Assembly (NCBI GenBank): GCA_001769215.1
Contig: MEOL01000032.1
Coordinates: forward strand, 173,203 to 237,202
Reading direction: 5' to 3'
Source of the DNA: Bacteroidetes bacterium GWF2_41_31
Lineage (GTDB): Bacteria; Bacteroidota; Bacteroidia; Bacteroidales; F082
Length of the DNA: 64,000 nt
Shown: positions 1 through 8,814 of the stretch, one piece after another
How the letters are laid out: every line of letters begins with the position of its first letter
Numbering within the stretch: the stretch's first letter is position 1
The notes under the pieces: model-generated
Databases searched by the model: none
The model's input: the letters and a program-made list of their open reading frames with translations, nothing else
Told to the model about the DNA's origin: nothing
Made by a program: the position numbers and the translations under genes

Positions 1-743
1 GATTTGATAATCCAGTCAATATATTCCATCGCCTCGTCATCAAGCACATCCGTGTATCCCGTTCTAAGGAGATCAGCAAAGCCAATCATTCCATTTAAAG
101 GAGAACGTAAATCATGAGAGACAGTATGTGCGAAGGCTTCCAAATCTTCATTTGCAGCCAACAGATCTTCATTCAGTATTTGAAGTTGGTGTTGTGCTTC
201 GATAAGTTGTGTGTTACGACTGATAGCCGCTTCATAAACCGATAATAACAGGTCAAGAATCTGTTTCTTGTCCGAATTGATCTTAAATTTTTGATTCTGA
301 AACATGATCTCGATGCTCATATCGCCAAACCCTGAATTCCGGAAAGTACGGTTTGCAATCAGGTAACTGATGCGGGCAATAAGATACTTTTCTTCATAAG
401 GCTTGGTAATAAAGTTATCAGCCCCAGCCTGAAGGCCTTTGATGATATCCAAAGGATCGCTCAAGGAGGTGAGCAGAATAACGGGTATATCATTCAGATC
501 AGGATTGTTTTTTATCCTGGAGCAAAATTCATAGCCATCCATAACAGGCATGATGATATCACTTATTATCAGTACTGGCTTTTCTTTCAGGGCAGCTTCA
601 TAGGCTTCAGATCCATTTTTGCAAATCAAATAGTTGATTTGATTGGCCTCAAAGAAAAACTTTAGTTTTTTGGCTTGAACCATCGAATCTTCAGCGGCAA
701 GAATATATCCGTTCTCCAGGTTGATTTGAAAAAATGTGTCCAT
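1..743 (-). CDS. Receiver-histidine kinase hybrid, partial (C-terminus off the left edge)
   Basis: The reading frame is open from an ATG at 743 to base 1 and encodes 247 codons, so the protein is cut by the window edge. Residues 12-125 form a receiver domain with the acidic pair E18/D19, the phosphoacceptor D62 in an SDIIMP motif and a KP pair at 114-115. A linker with coiled-coil character (about 160-205) leads into a HisKA dimerisation domain whose phosphoacceptor is H210 in SHDLRSPL. The ATPase domain should lie outside the window. It is the last visible gene of the chemosensory operon, 11 bp after cheB, and therefore the likely output: CheA phosphorylates the receiver, which would tune an attached kinase. 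A GGDEF output, as in Wsp systems, is excluded for the visible part. The domain call is firm; the output role is inferred. Confidence 0.85.
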   Translation of the reverse strand, partial: MDTFFQINLENGYILAAEDSMVQAKKLKFFFEANQINYLICKNGSEAYEAALKEKPVLIISDIIMPVMDGYEFCSRIKNNPDLNDIPVILLTSLSDPLDIIKGLQAGADNFITKPYEEKYLIARISYLIANRTFRNSGFGDMSIEIMFQNQKFKINSDKKQILDLLLSVYEAAISRNTQLIEAQHQLQILNEDLLAANEDLEAFAHTVSHDLRSPLNGMIGFADLLRTGYTDVLDDEAMEYIDWIIK

Positions 744-754
744 AATTAATATTT

Positions 755-1831
755 TTATTTTGAAAATATTTGATTAATAAGATCTACAATGGCTTGCGGT
801 GGAAGGATTTTGCAGGCTGCTTCAAGTTTCACGGCTTCACCCGGCATTCCAAACACCAGACACGACTCTTCATCCTGCACCAGGGTAAAGGCCCCTTTAT
901 TTTTAAGCAATTTTAATTCATCAGCTCCATCTTTACCCATTCCAGACAAAATAACGGCAATCACTTTTTCGTGAAATACCTTGGACGCACTGTTAAAAAG
1001 ATGTCCCACAGAAGGTCTAAGTCCCTTCATTGGAGGGTCGCCCGATATTGTCGCCTGAGTTTCAGATTTTAATATCAAGTGTTGATCCCCGGGTGGAAAA
1101 TAGGCATGTCCGGCTATTAGCACTTCATCAGCAGCAGCAATATGGATGGGTACATTTGAAGTTGACCGAAGCCAATCGCAGTAACCTTCCGCAAAATGGG
1201 GATCGATATGTTGCACAACCAATACCGGAACAGGGACATTTGGATTCAGGCCATTGAGAATAGTTTTTATCCCCTCAGGGCCACCTGCCGATGCCCCAAT
1301 AACAATAACTTTATATTCAGTAGCTTGCAAACATGGTTTCGAGATGTTCTTATGGAAATTTCTGTTAATTGCAGGTGTGGAGTTGGCAGGAGTAGTTCTT
1401 CTTTTCACCACCTTAATTTCCGACATGGTTTGTAGCATGTTGAGGTATTTCCTCGCAGTGTATTCAAACTTTGGATGTCCGGGGCCATATGGTTTTTGAA
1501 GTATATTTAATGCTCCGGCTTCCAACACTTCCATCGCCATTCCCATTTCACCAGGCTGATATAAGCTGCTCACAATCAGGATGGGTACAGGATATAACTG
1601 CATAATCTTACGTGTGGCTTCAATGCCATCCATCAGGGGCATATTGATGTCCATACTTACCACATCGGGATGCAGGTTTACCACCAGATCGATGGCTTGT
1701 TGTCCATCAGCTGCAATACCGACCAACTCAAAACGATCGTCTCTGCTCAGCAGCCCTTTGTATAGTTTCTGACTGACCATACTATCGTCAACAATAAGCA
1801 CTTTGATTTTTTTGAGTTTAGTTTCAGTCAT
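755..1831 (-). CDS. cheB: CheB: chemotaxis response regulator, glutamate methylesterase
   Basis: This 358-residue protein has the normal CheB layout. The N-terminal receiver carries D15/D16 and phosphoacceptor D61 (SMDINMP). The C-terminal methylesterase has the catalytic triad S181 (GASAGG), H208 (QHIDPHF) and D301 (GMGKDG). CheB removes methyl groups from receptor glutamates, and deamidates glutamines, when phosphorylated by CheA, resetting receptor activity. It lies 7 bp downstream of cheA in the same operon, at the position of wspF in Wsp systems. Both domains look intact, so the enzyme should be active. Confidence 0.95.
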   Translation of the reverse strand: MTETKLKKIKVLIVDDSMVSQKLYKGLLSRDDRFELVGIAADGQQAIDLVVNLHPDVVSMDINMPLMDGIEATRKIMQLYPVPILIVSSLYQPGEMGMAMEVLEAGALNILQKPYGPGHPKFEYTARKYLNMLQTMSEIKVVKRRTTPANSTPAINRNFHKNISKPCLQATEYKVIVIGASAGGPEGIKTILNGLNPNVPVPVLVVQHIDPHFAEGYCDWLRSTSNVPIHIAAADEVLIAGHAYFPPGDQHLILKSETQATISGDPPMKGLRPSVGHLFNSASKVFHEKVIAVILSGMGKDGADELKLLKNKGAFTLVQDEESCLVFGMPGEAVKLEAACKILPPQAIVDLINQIFSK

Positions 1832-1838
1832 TTAATTA

Positions 1839-4187
1839 TCAGATTAATCGCTGAATGGTTTCAATTAAATTGCTTTTTTCAAAACTTCCTTTTACGATGT
1901 ATGCATTTGCACCCGCTTCCAATCCCCTCTGTCGGTCCTCGGTTAAATCGAGCGAGGTGACCAAAATTATTGGGGTGTCTGCGAGTTTTTTTATTGAACG
2001 GATTTGTGAAGTAAGCTCAAACCCGTTCATGCGTGGCATTTCTATATCCGATACGACCAGATCAAAGGTTTCCGCTTTTAATATTTCGAGAGCCTCCATT
2101 CCATCCACGGCTGTTTTTACCGTAAAGCCGGCTGCTTCAATAAAGTTACGCAACATATTACGTACTGTAATTGAATCTTCGGCGACGAGAATATTTCTTT
2201 CAATGGCTTCTGTCCCTTGGTTATCAACCTTTTTATTTATCTCAATATCACTTATCAAATTTCGCTGAGCAGCCGAAGACATTAACTCGGCGATGTGTAA
2301 AATGGGTACAACTTTGCCGTTTCCCAACAAAGTAGCCCCGGCAATATTTGTAACATGCCGCAATTGAGGGCTGAGGTTCTTTACAACCCCTTCCTGTTCA
2401 CCTAAGACTTCATCAATAATAAACGCAATTTTCTTTTGAGACAATTGAAGTATTAAAACGTTAAGAGTGGATTGTTGTTTCTTTTCGGCGGGGCGGTGTC
2501 GAATATGAAGTACTTCTCTTAAATGTACCAGGGCGATTGTTTCATTTTTGAATGAAATGGTCTTTTTCGATTCAACGGTTTTAATATCGGATAGTTTGAT
2601 TTGCAGGGCTTTAATCACTGCAGATGTAGGTATTATAAAGAACTGGTCAGATACCCTTACAAGAATTCCTCGAAATGCAGCCAACGTTTGAGGCAAGGTA
2701 ATTTTAAATGAAGTTCCCTTTCCCTGTTCTGTTTCCAGTTCAATGGTTCCCTCAATGCCGGCCACTTTTTCGGCTACAATCGCCATGCCCAGTCCTCTTC
2801 CCGAAACATCGGTAATGAAAGGGCTGGTTGAAACTCCTGAGGAGAATATAAGCATGTTAATTTCGCTTTTTGACATGGCCCTTACCTCTTCCGGTTTGAT
2901 TATACCTGATTTGATGGACGAGTTGATGAGCTTTTCAGTATTAATGCCGGCACCATCGTCGCTAATAAGCATTTCAATGTTTTGGTGATCCTGACGAATG
3001 GAGATGTTGAGGCTACCCGTAGCTGGTTTATTGGCTATTAAACGGTCGGACTTGGTTTCCAGACCATGATCGATGCAGTTTCTAATGAGGTGTATTAACG
3101 GATCCTTCATTTCTTCGAGAATTCGGCGGTCAATTTCAATTTCACCTCCTTCCATCTGCAAATTAATTTCCTTGTTGTATTCTTTGCCTAAGTCCCTGAC
3201 AATTTTGGGCACAATATTTAGCAACGAAGAGAATGGGTGCAATAAGGTTTTCTTTATGTCGAGCAACATTTCGTCAACTGACCTGATTACTAACCGCTGC
3301 ATCTGTTCGAGATTCCCATTGATCCTGTTAAGTTCCTCTGCATGTTTTTTTAAATACACTTTCTGTTTGGCAACTTCTTCACCCTGATATGATTCGTCTT
3401 CTTTAAGTGACAATGTAGATTGGGTAAACCTGTCATCCTGTGTTTTTCGCCAGGTGTCGAACCTGGTAATAAGTTGTTCGAGTTGTTTGATCTGAAATTT
3501 AAGTGAGGTTTTTACGGTTACCATTTCTTCCGCCTGACGGAGTATATCATATAATTTTGAAGTTGTTACACGTACGGTTTCTTTGTCGGATAACTTTGTG
3601 GGAGATTCGACAGTTGGTTTATTAGATTCAATATTTAGAGGTTCCCGAAAGGCAGACGAAGAGGTTTCTTCTGCCCTATCTGCTGCTGTGGTAGCTATGG
3701 GGTTTTCAGGTTTTGATGACGTAAATTTATTTTCAACGCGAGGTTGGGAATGTATTATCCCAAAACCGGGAGGTGATTTCTTAATGAACCCTTCAAAACT
3801 CCGTTTAAATTGTGAAAGGTTGTTTTCGGATACTGTCTTTTGTTTGGAATCTATTTCAGAGATCATGATCTCAAGATAATCGGACGCTTTAAGAAAAGTG
3901 TCGAAAATGGCAGGGACTAATTTCAGGGTTCCATTTTTTATTTCATGAAACACATTTTCCATGCCCATGCACAACTGCTCAATCTGGGTAAGGTTAACCG
4001 CCCTGGCAGCGCCCTTCATGCTATGGATTTCACGGAAAATAATTTCTACATCCGACTGACTATTGGCTGAATCCGGATTTTTTTCCAATTTAATCAGCCC
4101 ATTGACAATAGCCTGGTGATGCTCGGCGGCTTCAATTTTAAAGTCTTCGAGTAATTCGCGTAAGAATTCTTCCTGCTGGCTATCCAT
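1839..4187 (-). CDS. cheA: CheA-type hybrid histidine kinase with C-terminal receiver (WspE-like)
   Basis: The 782-residue protein reads as Hpt (about 1-110, phosphoacceptor H55 in REIHSMKG), a variable linker (about 120-205), a dimerisation helix pair (about 205-315), HATPase_c (N box about 366-375 with RNCIDHG, G1 DDGAGI at 410-415, G2 GRGLGM at 463-468), a CheW-like domain (about 501-640) and a receiver (about 664-780, D714 in SDIEMP). It autophosphorylates H55 under receptor control and passes phosphate to CheB and to partner receivers. The fused receiver can act as a phosphate sink or as a relay. This is the hybrid form found in Wsp-like and Frz-like systems and not the E. coli form. No P2 docking domain is recognisable. 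Start codon ATG, 6 bp after the MCP gene. Confidence 0.95.
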   Translation of the reverse strand: MDSQQEEFLRELLEDFKIEAAEHHQAIVNGLIKLEKNPDSANSQSDVEIIFREIHSMKGAARAVNLTQIEQLCMGMENVFHEIKNGTLKLVPAIFDTFLKASDYLEIMISEIDSKQKTVSENNLSQFKRSFEGFIKKSPPGFGIIHSQPRVENKFTSSKPENPIATTAADRAEETSSSAFREPLNIESNKPTVESPTKLSDKETVRVTTSKLYDILRQAEEMVTVKTSLKFQIKQLEQLITRFDTWRKTQDDRFTQSTLSLKEDESYQGEEVAKQKVYLKKHAEELNRINGNLEQMQRLVIRSVDEMLLDIKKTLLHPFSSLLNIVPKIVRDLGKEYNKEINLQMEGGEIEIDRRILEEMKDPLIHLIRNCIDHGLETKSDRLIANKPATGSLNISIRQDHQNIEMLISDDGAGINTEKLINSSIKSGIIKPEEVRAMSKSEINMLIFSSGVSTSPFITDVSGRGLGMAIVAEKVAGIEGTIELETEQGKGTSFKITLPQTLAAFRGILVRVSDQFFIIPTSAVIKALQIKLSDIKTVESKKTISFKNETIALVHLREVLHIRHRPAEKKQQSTLNVLILQLSQKKIAFIIDEVLGEQEGVVKNLSPQLRHVTNIAGATLLGNGKVVPILHIAELMSSAAQRNLISDIEINKKVDNQGTEAIERNILVAEDSITVRNMLRNFIEAAGFTVKTAVDGMEALEILKAETFDLVVSDIEMPRMNGFELTSQIRSIKKLADTPIILVTSLDLTEDRQRGLEAGANAYIVKGSFEKSNLIETIQRLI

Positions 4188-4193
4188 TGCTTT

Positions 4194-5687
4194 TTAAAGT
4201 CTATATCTTTCAATAATTTTTTGCAAATTTTGACTCAATTCATTCAAGTCGCGTGTAGCCGATTGTGCTTGCCTGATTCCGGCTACATTTTGCTCGCTGG
4301 CTTGTTTTATATTTTCCATAGCCGGAACAATTTGATCCATGCCAGCCATTTGTTGCTGGCTCGAAGAAGAAATTTGAATGGAGGCCTGTACGGCTTCTTC
4401 CACGTTTTCGGTCAATGCCTCTACAACTTGCCTGTCTTCCATAACAAAAACACTGCCTTCCTCAACAGTCTTTGCACCCTGACTTATCACTTCTACGGCA
4501 AGATTAACTGATTTTTGTATTTCGTTCAGGATTTCTTTTACCTGTGCAGTTGATTTTTTCGATTGCTCGGCGAGGCTTCTTATTTCTTGAGCAACAACTG
4601 TAAATCCTCTTCCATGCTCACCGGCTTTAGCGGCTTCGATGGCGGCATTAACTGCCAATAGATTCGATTGGTCGGCGATATCCGAAACGGTAGATGTAAT
4701 TTCGCCAATTGACCTGTTTTGCTCAGAAAGTATGGTAATGGTATTTCGGATGACTTTCATCTGGTTGTCAATTTTCTTGATGGCATCAATCATCTGTTGT
4801 GAAGATTCCAGGCCCTTTTCAGCTAACTCGAATGATTTTTGTGAGCTGAGCAACAGGTTTTTTGCTTTCTGACTGGAGACTGTAGAAGTTTGACGAATTT
4901 CTTCCATGGTGGTTGTGGTCTCTGCAATTGCGGTGGCTGTTTCAGCCGCACTGGTCGAAATTTCGGCAACAGTGGTCTGTATTTCTGCCGAAGAGGTGCC
5001 TAAAATTGCAACGCCTTCTTTCATCTCATCTGAAACCCTTGCCAACATACGGCGGATACCAATAATAATAATCAACGAAACAATTACAAGCACAGTTGCC
5101 AGGGTTATGAGCGTAATGTAGGTGTTATTCACTACTCTTTTCGATTGTTGGTCAAGCGATTCAGTTCTGTCGTCCAGAATTTTTTCCAGGATCAACAGAT
5201 GTCGGCCTATTTCTTCAAAAAGGGGAATCTGCTTTTCAGAAAACAAAGTATGAGCCTCCTCAATTTTATTCTGACTGACCATTTCTTTTATATTGCTTTC
5301 AATTTCAGACAAACTGATGATGAGTTTTTCAATTACATCAAACTCATCGCGGGTGCCGGGTATGTCAATGATGGCCAGTTTGATTTGATTAAAACTTTGC
5401 TCTGCAATGCCCCGTGTCTTGATAATTTCTTGCATGTATTTTTCACGCTCGGTAGTATTTTGTGAATACATGAATTGACCCATCAAGACACTCAAATGGT
5501 TTTCATCCGATCGCAATTGTGTCAGGCTTCTGGTGGCTCTGAAGGATTCCTTCACCTTGTTTTGTACCTGAATGATGTTGTTGAAGCTGTATAAAGCCAC
5601 ACTCAGCGCTATAACGATAAGAACAATGATGACCGTGAAGCCGGAAACCATCTTTGTTTGGGTGCTGAATTTTAAAGAATTCTTCAT
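4194..5687 (-). CDS. Methyl-accepting chemotaxis protein with short periplasmic sensor
   Basis: The protein has 497 residues. The frame is open to a TTG at 5693, but the ATG at 5687 starts a typical lysine-containing N-terminus and is preferred. TM1 (about 14-34) and TM2 (about 191-212) enclose a helical extracytoplasmic region of about 155 residues that resembles a four-helix-bundle sensor. The cytoplasmic signalling hairpin has its conserved tip at about 353-375 (AGEHGRGF, then EIRSLAEQS), which contacts CheA and CheW. No clear HAMP domain is visible between TM2 and the methylation helices, and the C-terminus lacks a CheR-tethering pentapeptide. It is the only receptor in the operon and so its probable input. 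The ligand cannot be read from sequence. Confidence 0.93.
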   Translation of the reverse strand: MKNSLKFSTQTKMVSGFTVIIVLIVIALSVALYSFNNIIQVQNKVKESFRATRSLTQLRSDENHLSVLMGQFMYSQNTTEREKYMQEIIKTRGIAEQSFNQIKLAIIDIPGTRDEFDVIEKLIISLSEIESNIKEMVSQNKIEEAHTLFSEKQIPLFEEIGRHLLILEKILDDRTESLDQQSKRVVNNTYITLITLATVLVIVSLIIIIGIRRMLARVSDEMKEGVAILGTSSAEIQTTVAEISTSAAETATAIAETTTTMEEIRQTSTVSSQKAKNLLLSSQKSFELAEKGLESSQQMIDAIKKIDNQMKVIRNTITILSEQNRSIGEITSTVSDIADQSNLLAVNAAIEAAKAGEHGRGFTVVAQEIRSLAEQSKKSTAQVKEILNEIQKSVNLAVEVISQGAKTVEEGSVFVMEDRQVVEALTENVEEAVQASIQISSSSQQQMAGMDQIVPAMENIKQASEQNVAGIRQAQSATRDLNELSQNLQKIIERYRL

Positions 5688-5722
5688 AAACAAAAGTATT
5701 GATAATGGTTAATAACAGTTTA

Positions 5723-6235
5723 TTATTGGTCAATGATCAATTGGTTGCTGTTTAGCATCCGGTTGGCGTCGAGTATGATAAGGCCTTCAGCAGTAATGCC
5801 CGATACAAAATTAGCAGATGTTCCACTAAGCGTTAATGGAGCATCACTTAATGTTTTGAATAAAATACTTTTATTACCAACTAACCCATCGGCTACAATT
5901 CCAAACTCCATTGTGTCGTTACGAAGAATGATCACTTTATTTAATTCCGTGAGTCCTTTTTCGGTTAATCCAAAGATCACTTTGAGGTTAACTATAGAGA
6001 GGATTGTGCCCCGAAAATTAATCACTCCCATGACAAAGTCAGGTGTACCTGGTATGGTGGTTATCTCATTGAGCGACAACACTTCACGTATGTACTTCCC
6101 TTCGATGGCGTAATGTTCGGGATGAAGAATAAATTCAACCACCTCCACACTGTCATCATCCACCAGAGTTGCTTTCTTTTTATGTGCAACTACCCGTGCC
6201 CTTTCATTTAAGGTTTCTTGCTCATTTACTATCAT
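5723..6235 (-). CDS. cheW: CheW-type adaptor (second copy)
   Basis: This 170-residue protein is a single CheW domain (about 27-165) after a charged N-terminal tail. Motifs include GVINFRGTILSIVNL at about 69-83 and the GIVADGL segment that follows. CheW bridges CheA to the receptor tip. The start ATG (6235) overlaps the stop of the upstream cheR gene by 4 bp, so the two are translationally coupled. Two different cheW genes flanking a TPR-bearing cheR is the arrangement of wspB-wspC-wspD. Which copy serves the kinase core and which an auxiliary role cannot be told from sequence. Confidence 0.9.
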   Translation of the reverse strand: MIVNEQETLNERARVVAHKKKATLVDDDSVEVVEFILHPEHYAIEGKYIREVLSLNEITTIPGTPDFVMGVINFRGTILSIVNLKVIFGLTEKGLTELNKVIILRNDTMEFGIVADGLVGNKSILFKTLSDAPLTLSGTSANFVSGITAEGLIILDANRMLNSNQLIIDQ

Positions 6236-7719
6236 CCCATCGACATTTTGACCATTTGCCTGAGCCTTCCGGCTGTCATACCATCCAGGTCGGGTACTAT
6301 TTCATCATCATCCCACGAGTCCAGGCATTTGATCAGGTTAAGTGATTGTTTCAATGCCTGATGGTTCTTGCCCAATCGTTTATATATGTCACTCAGGCTC
6401 AATTGAGCAGCAAGGTGGTTTGGCTCAAGGTAAAGTATACAAAATAATATTTTCCCGGCCAGTTCCCATTCTTTTTGTTCGATGAGGATGGTGGCATAAA
6501 GATAACGAATTTCAGCTGTTATACTGTTGATTAGCAATAAATGTTCCATCCAGGTCCTGGCTTCATCCAACTTACCCATATTGGCATATGATTTCACCAG
6601 GATCAACATCAGGTTTGTGTCGGAGTTGATCTCCGGTTTTTGAAGACAATATTCAACACATTCAGGATATTTTGAAGCTGCAAAAAGCAAAGTAGCCTGA
6701 ATCGGATTTTGTTTTTCAGATTCAGTATCAACTGGTTTTGAAGTCTCAGGTTCTTTTACAACATGTTTGAAAGGACTGTTTGTTTTCAACTTGGATATAT
6801 CCTGTTGGTTCGATCTTTTCACTTTTGAGCCTGTAAAAAAGGAAACTTGTCCCTTCTTGCTTTTAGTGAAATCTTCTTTCAACTCCGTTTTTTGATAAAA
6901 AATGCCGTTATGACTGAAAACCCTGCTAAAAAGCGAAAAATAAGTGTCATTAAGCTCAACCTGGCTTGTAATTAACCATCCATTATTTTTAAGGGCCATA
7001 TGAAAGCGTTGGGATATTTCACAAATCGTTTTTGGAGCAAAATACATCAATACATTGCGGCAAAAAATGACATCCATATCATTTGTTTTGTTCGAAGCTA
7101 AAGGGTAATGATCGCTTACCAGGTTTAACCGTGAAAAGGTCACCATTTGCTTAATTTCAGGTACTATGCGAAGTAATTTCCCTTCCTTAACAAAATATTT
7201 GTCTTGAAGTTTAATCGAAGTTTCCCGAAACGACCAGGGGGTATATATTCCTGTTGTTGCTTTTTGTATGGCGGCGTCATTCAAATCGGTTGCCAGGATG
7301 GTGATATCCCAATTTTCGATGTCAGGAACTATTTCTTTTAACAGCATGGCAATGGAATAGGGCTCTTCACCCGAACTGCAACCGGCACTCCAAATCCTTA
7401 TGTATTTATTGCCGCCACTCCGTTGTGACATAATTTCAGGGATGATTTTCTTTCGAAACAGGTCCAATGCCACTTTCTCGCGAAAAAAATAGGTTTCACC
7501 AATGGTCAGGTGTTTTGTCAGCACTTTTATTTCTTCGTCAGGAATGTCGGGCTGGGCAAGCCATTCACAAATGGCAGGCAAACCCTGGTCATGTTTTAAC
7601 TCAACCACAGCATTTAGAATACACCGCTCCAAATTATGCCATTGGTCTTCAGGATAATGAAGCCCAAACAATTCGCCGATTTTCTCACTGATAAAAGCCA
7701 GATGTGATGCCCTTCCCAT
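6232..7719 (-). CDS. cheR: CheR methyltransferase with C-terminal TPR domain (WspC-like)
   Basis: Residues 1-275 form a CheR methyltransferase: an N-terminal helical domain (about 10-85, with the conserved GETYFFRE segment), then the SAM-binding fold with IWSAGCSSGEEPYS at 109-122 and FCRNVLMYF at about 213-221. It methylates receptor glutamates using S-adenosylmethionine. After a low-complexity linker (about 285-335), residues 340-480 carry helical TPR repeats, including a unit with LEPNHLAAQLSLSDIYKRLG. TPR-fused CheR is typical of Wsp and Frz systems, where the repeats mediate binding to partner proteins. Overlaps are 1 bp with the upstream cheW and 4 bp with the downstream cheW. Confidence 0.93.
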   Translation of the reverse strand: MGRASHLAFISEKIGELFGLHYPEDQWHNLERCILNAVVELKHDQGLPAICEWLAQPDIPDEEIKVLTKHLTIGETYFFREKVALDLFRKKIIPEIMSQRSGGNKYIRIWSAGCSSGEEPYSIAMLLKEIVPDIENWDITILATDLNDAAIQKATTGIYTPWSFRETSIKLQDKYFVKEGKLLRIVPEIKQMVTFSRLNLVSDHYPLASNKTNDMDVIFCRNVLMYFAPKTICEISQRFHMALKNNGWLITSQVELNDTYFSLFSRVFSHNGIFYQKTELKEDFTKSKKGQVSFFTGSKVKRSNQQDISKLKTNSPFKHVVKEPETSKPVDTESEKQNPIQATLLFAASKYPECVEYCLQKPEINSDTNLMLILVKSYANMGKLDEARTWMEHLLLINSITAEIRYLYATILIEQKEWELAGKILFCILYLEPNHLAAQLSLSDIYKRLGKNHQALKQSLNLIKCLDSWDDDEIVPDLDGMTAGRLRQMVKMSMG

Positions 7720-8210
7720 TAAATTGATGCTTTGTTTTGGGTTTCAAAAATCTGCTTTAACTGTAATTCGATTTCGCTGTTTAGCAGGATTTTTACATCA
7801 TAAATCGCAATAACCCCGTCTTCATTGCTCAGGAACGGTAACTTTTTCAGGTCATTGCTCCGATCCGGGGATGACAAAGACACATCCACGCAGCTTATAT
7901 CCTCTTCGGGAGGTTTCCTGATTTCTTCAACCTCATCTACTACCATGGCAAACATTCCAACATTGGATGAAACGATTATAAACCGATCGTTAATTTCGAT
8001 TGGCTTTGATGGCAAACCAAATCGTTTTCGGAGGTTTAGTACCGGCATTATTTCTCCATGAAAATCGAAAACTCCATGAAAAAATTCATTGGCATCCGGA
8101 ACTGATGACACTGCCACGGCCCTTATCACGCTTTCGACATTTGTCAATGGTATGGCAAAGCGCCTGTCGGCCAGAAAAAAGCAAAGCAGCGTGCAGTTTT
8201 GATTACTCAT
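7719..8210 (-). CDS. cheW: CheW-type adaptor (first gene of the chemosensory operon)
   Basis: A 163-residue CheW domain protein that starts almost at the domain boundary (CTLLCFFLADRRFAIPL at about 6-22) and has the core motifs GVFDFHGEIMPVLNLRKRFG at about 46-65 and VVDEVEEI at about 90-97. It starts 43 bp downstream of a -7 promoter box on the same strand and is therefore the likely first gene of a seven-gene operon that continues past base 1. Its sequence differs clearly from the other CheW, so this is not a recent duplication. Confidence 0.9.
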   Translation of the reverse strand: MSNQNCTLLCFFLADRRFAIPLTNVESVIRAVAVSSVPDANEFFHGVFDFHGEIMPVLNLRKRFGLPSKPIEINDRFIIVSSNVGMFAMVVDEVEEIRKPPEEDISCVDVSLSSPDRSNDLKKLPFLSNEDGVIAIYDVKILLNSEIELQLKQIFETQNKASI

Positions 8211-8258
8211 TGCATTTGGTTTTGGTCAAAAAAAAAATCCACACGACATAATACATGA

Positions 8259-8266
8259 CAAATATA
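8259..8266 (-). promoter_or_regulatory. Bacteroidota -7 promoter box for the chemosensory operon
   Basis: On the minus strand this reads TATATTTG, a full match to TAnnTTTG. A TTG (8283-8285) lies 16 bp upstream, in the range of the -33 element. The first start codon (8210) is 48 bp downstream. No other full match was found closer to the start. A box this short occurs by chance in AT-rich DNA, so position is the main support. Confidence 0.55.
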
Positions 8267-8790
8267 ACATTAAAGTGTTCCTCAAGTAACGCTCCTTTTA
8301 AAGTTACCTTACCGTTCCCTCCTTTATGAGAACAACGTTGCATATCAGAAAGTAATCGCGTATTGGAGGTCTTAAATAAGTATAAATGCATTTTAAATTC
8401 CACAACGTAGCGATGACAGGTTAATCTTCCATTTGTCTTTAAACACAGCAAGTTAAATTGCTAAGTTTAGGATTATTCGTTAAGTTTTACAACTTTTTAG
8501 GAATGAAATCCAAATAAGTTGTAGAATTTTCGGAATGAAAAAAAAGTTGCATTATTCACAAAAGTGGGCCAACTATAGGTATTGGCTGCCAAAGAACAAA
8601 GGGAGATCGATTTTGTTGGAGAATCCGATGGTCGGTTAACCTCTATATAGGTTATTAACCATAGTAACAACGAGGGGTTTTTATTGTCGATTTATTGTTT
8701 AAGTTTCCAAATAGGTGTGTTTTCGGAAAGTACACTTTCCGTATTAAGCATAATTAGGCAAGTTTAGTTGCTTAAATTTGGATTATTGTC
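8267..8790. other. Non-coding stretch between the che operon and the ATPase gene
   Basis: The region from 8211 to 8814 has no convincing gene. It holds the divergent promoters at 8259-8266 and 8791-8798, and a short inverted repeat at 8724-8741 (CGGAAAGT and ACTTTCCG around AC). It also holds two similar 20-bp stretches, near 8457-8476 and 8768-8787, that share the core GGATTATT after a TTGCT start. These could be operator-like sites or remnants of a duplicated leader. An 82-codon minus-strand frame at 8203-8451 starts with TTG, overlaps the che promoter and has no family character. Confidence 0.4.
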
Positions 8791-8798
8791 TATTTTTG
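8791..8798 (+). promoter_or_regulatory. -7 promoter box for the DUF4143-type ATPase gene
   Basis: TATTTTTG, 16 bp before the ATG at 8815, with a TTG at 8768-8770 giving a 20-bp spacer. This fits the TTG-N(17-23)-TAnnTTTG pattern of Bacteroidota primary promoters. Confidence 0.55.
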
Positions 8799-8814
8799 CT
8801 CAAACTTATGGATA

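Noticed and set aside
8203..8451. 82-codon minus-strand frame before the cheW gene
   Set aside because: It begins with TTG, overlaps the che operon promoter box and start, and has no family-like composition.
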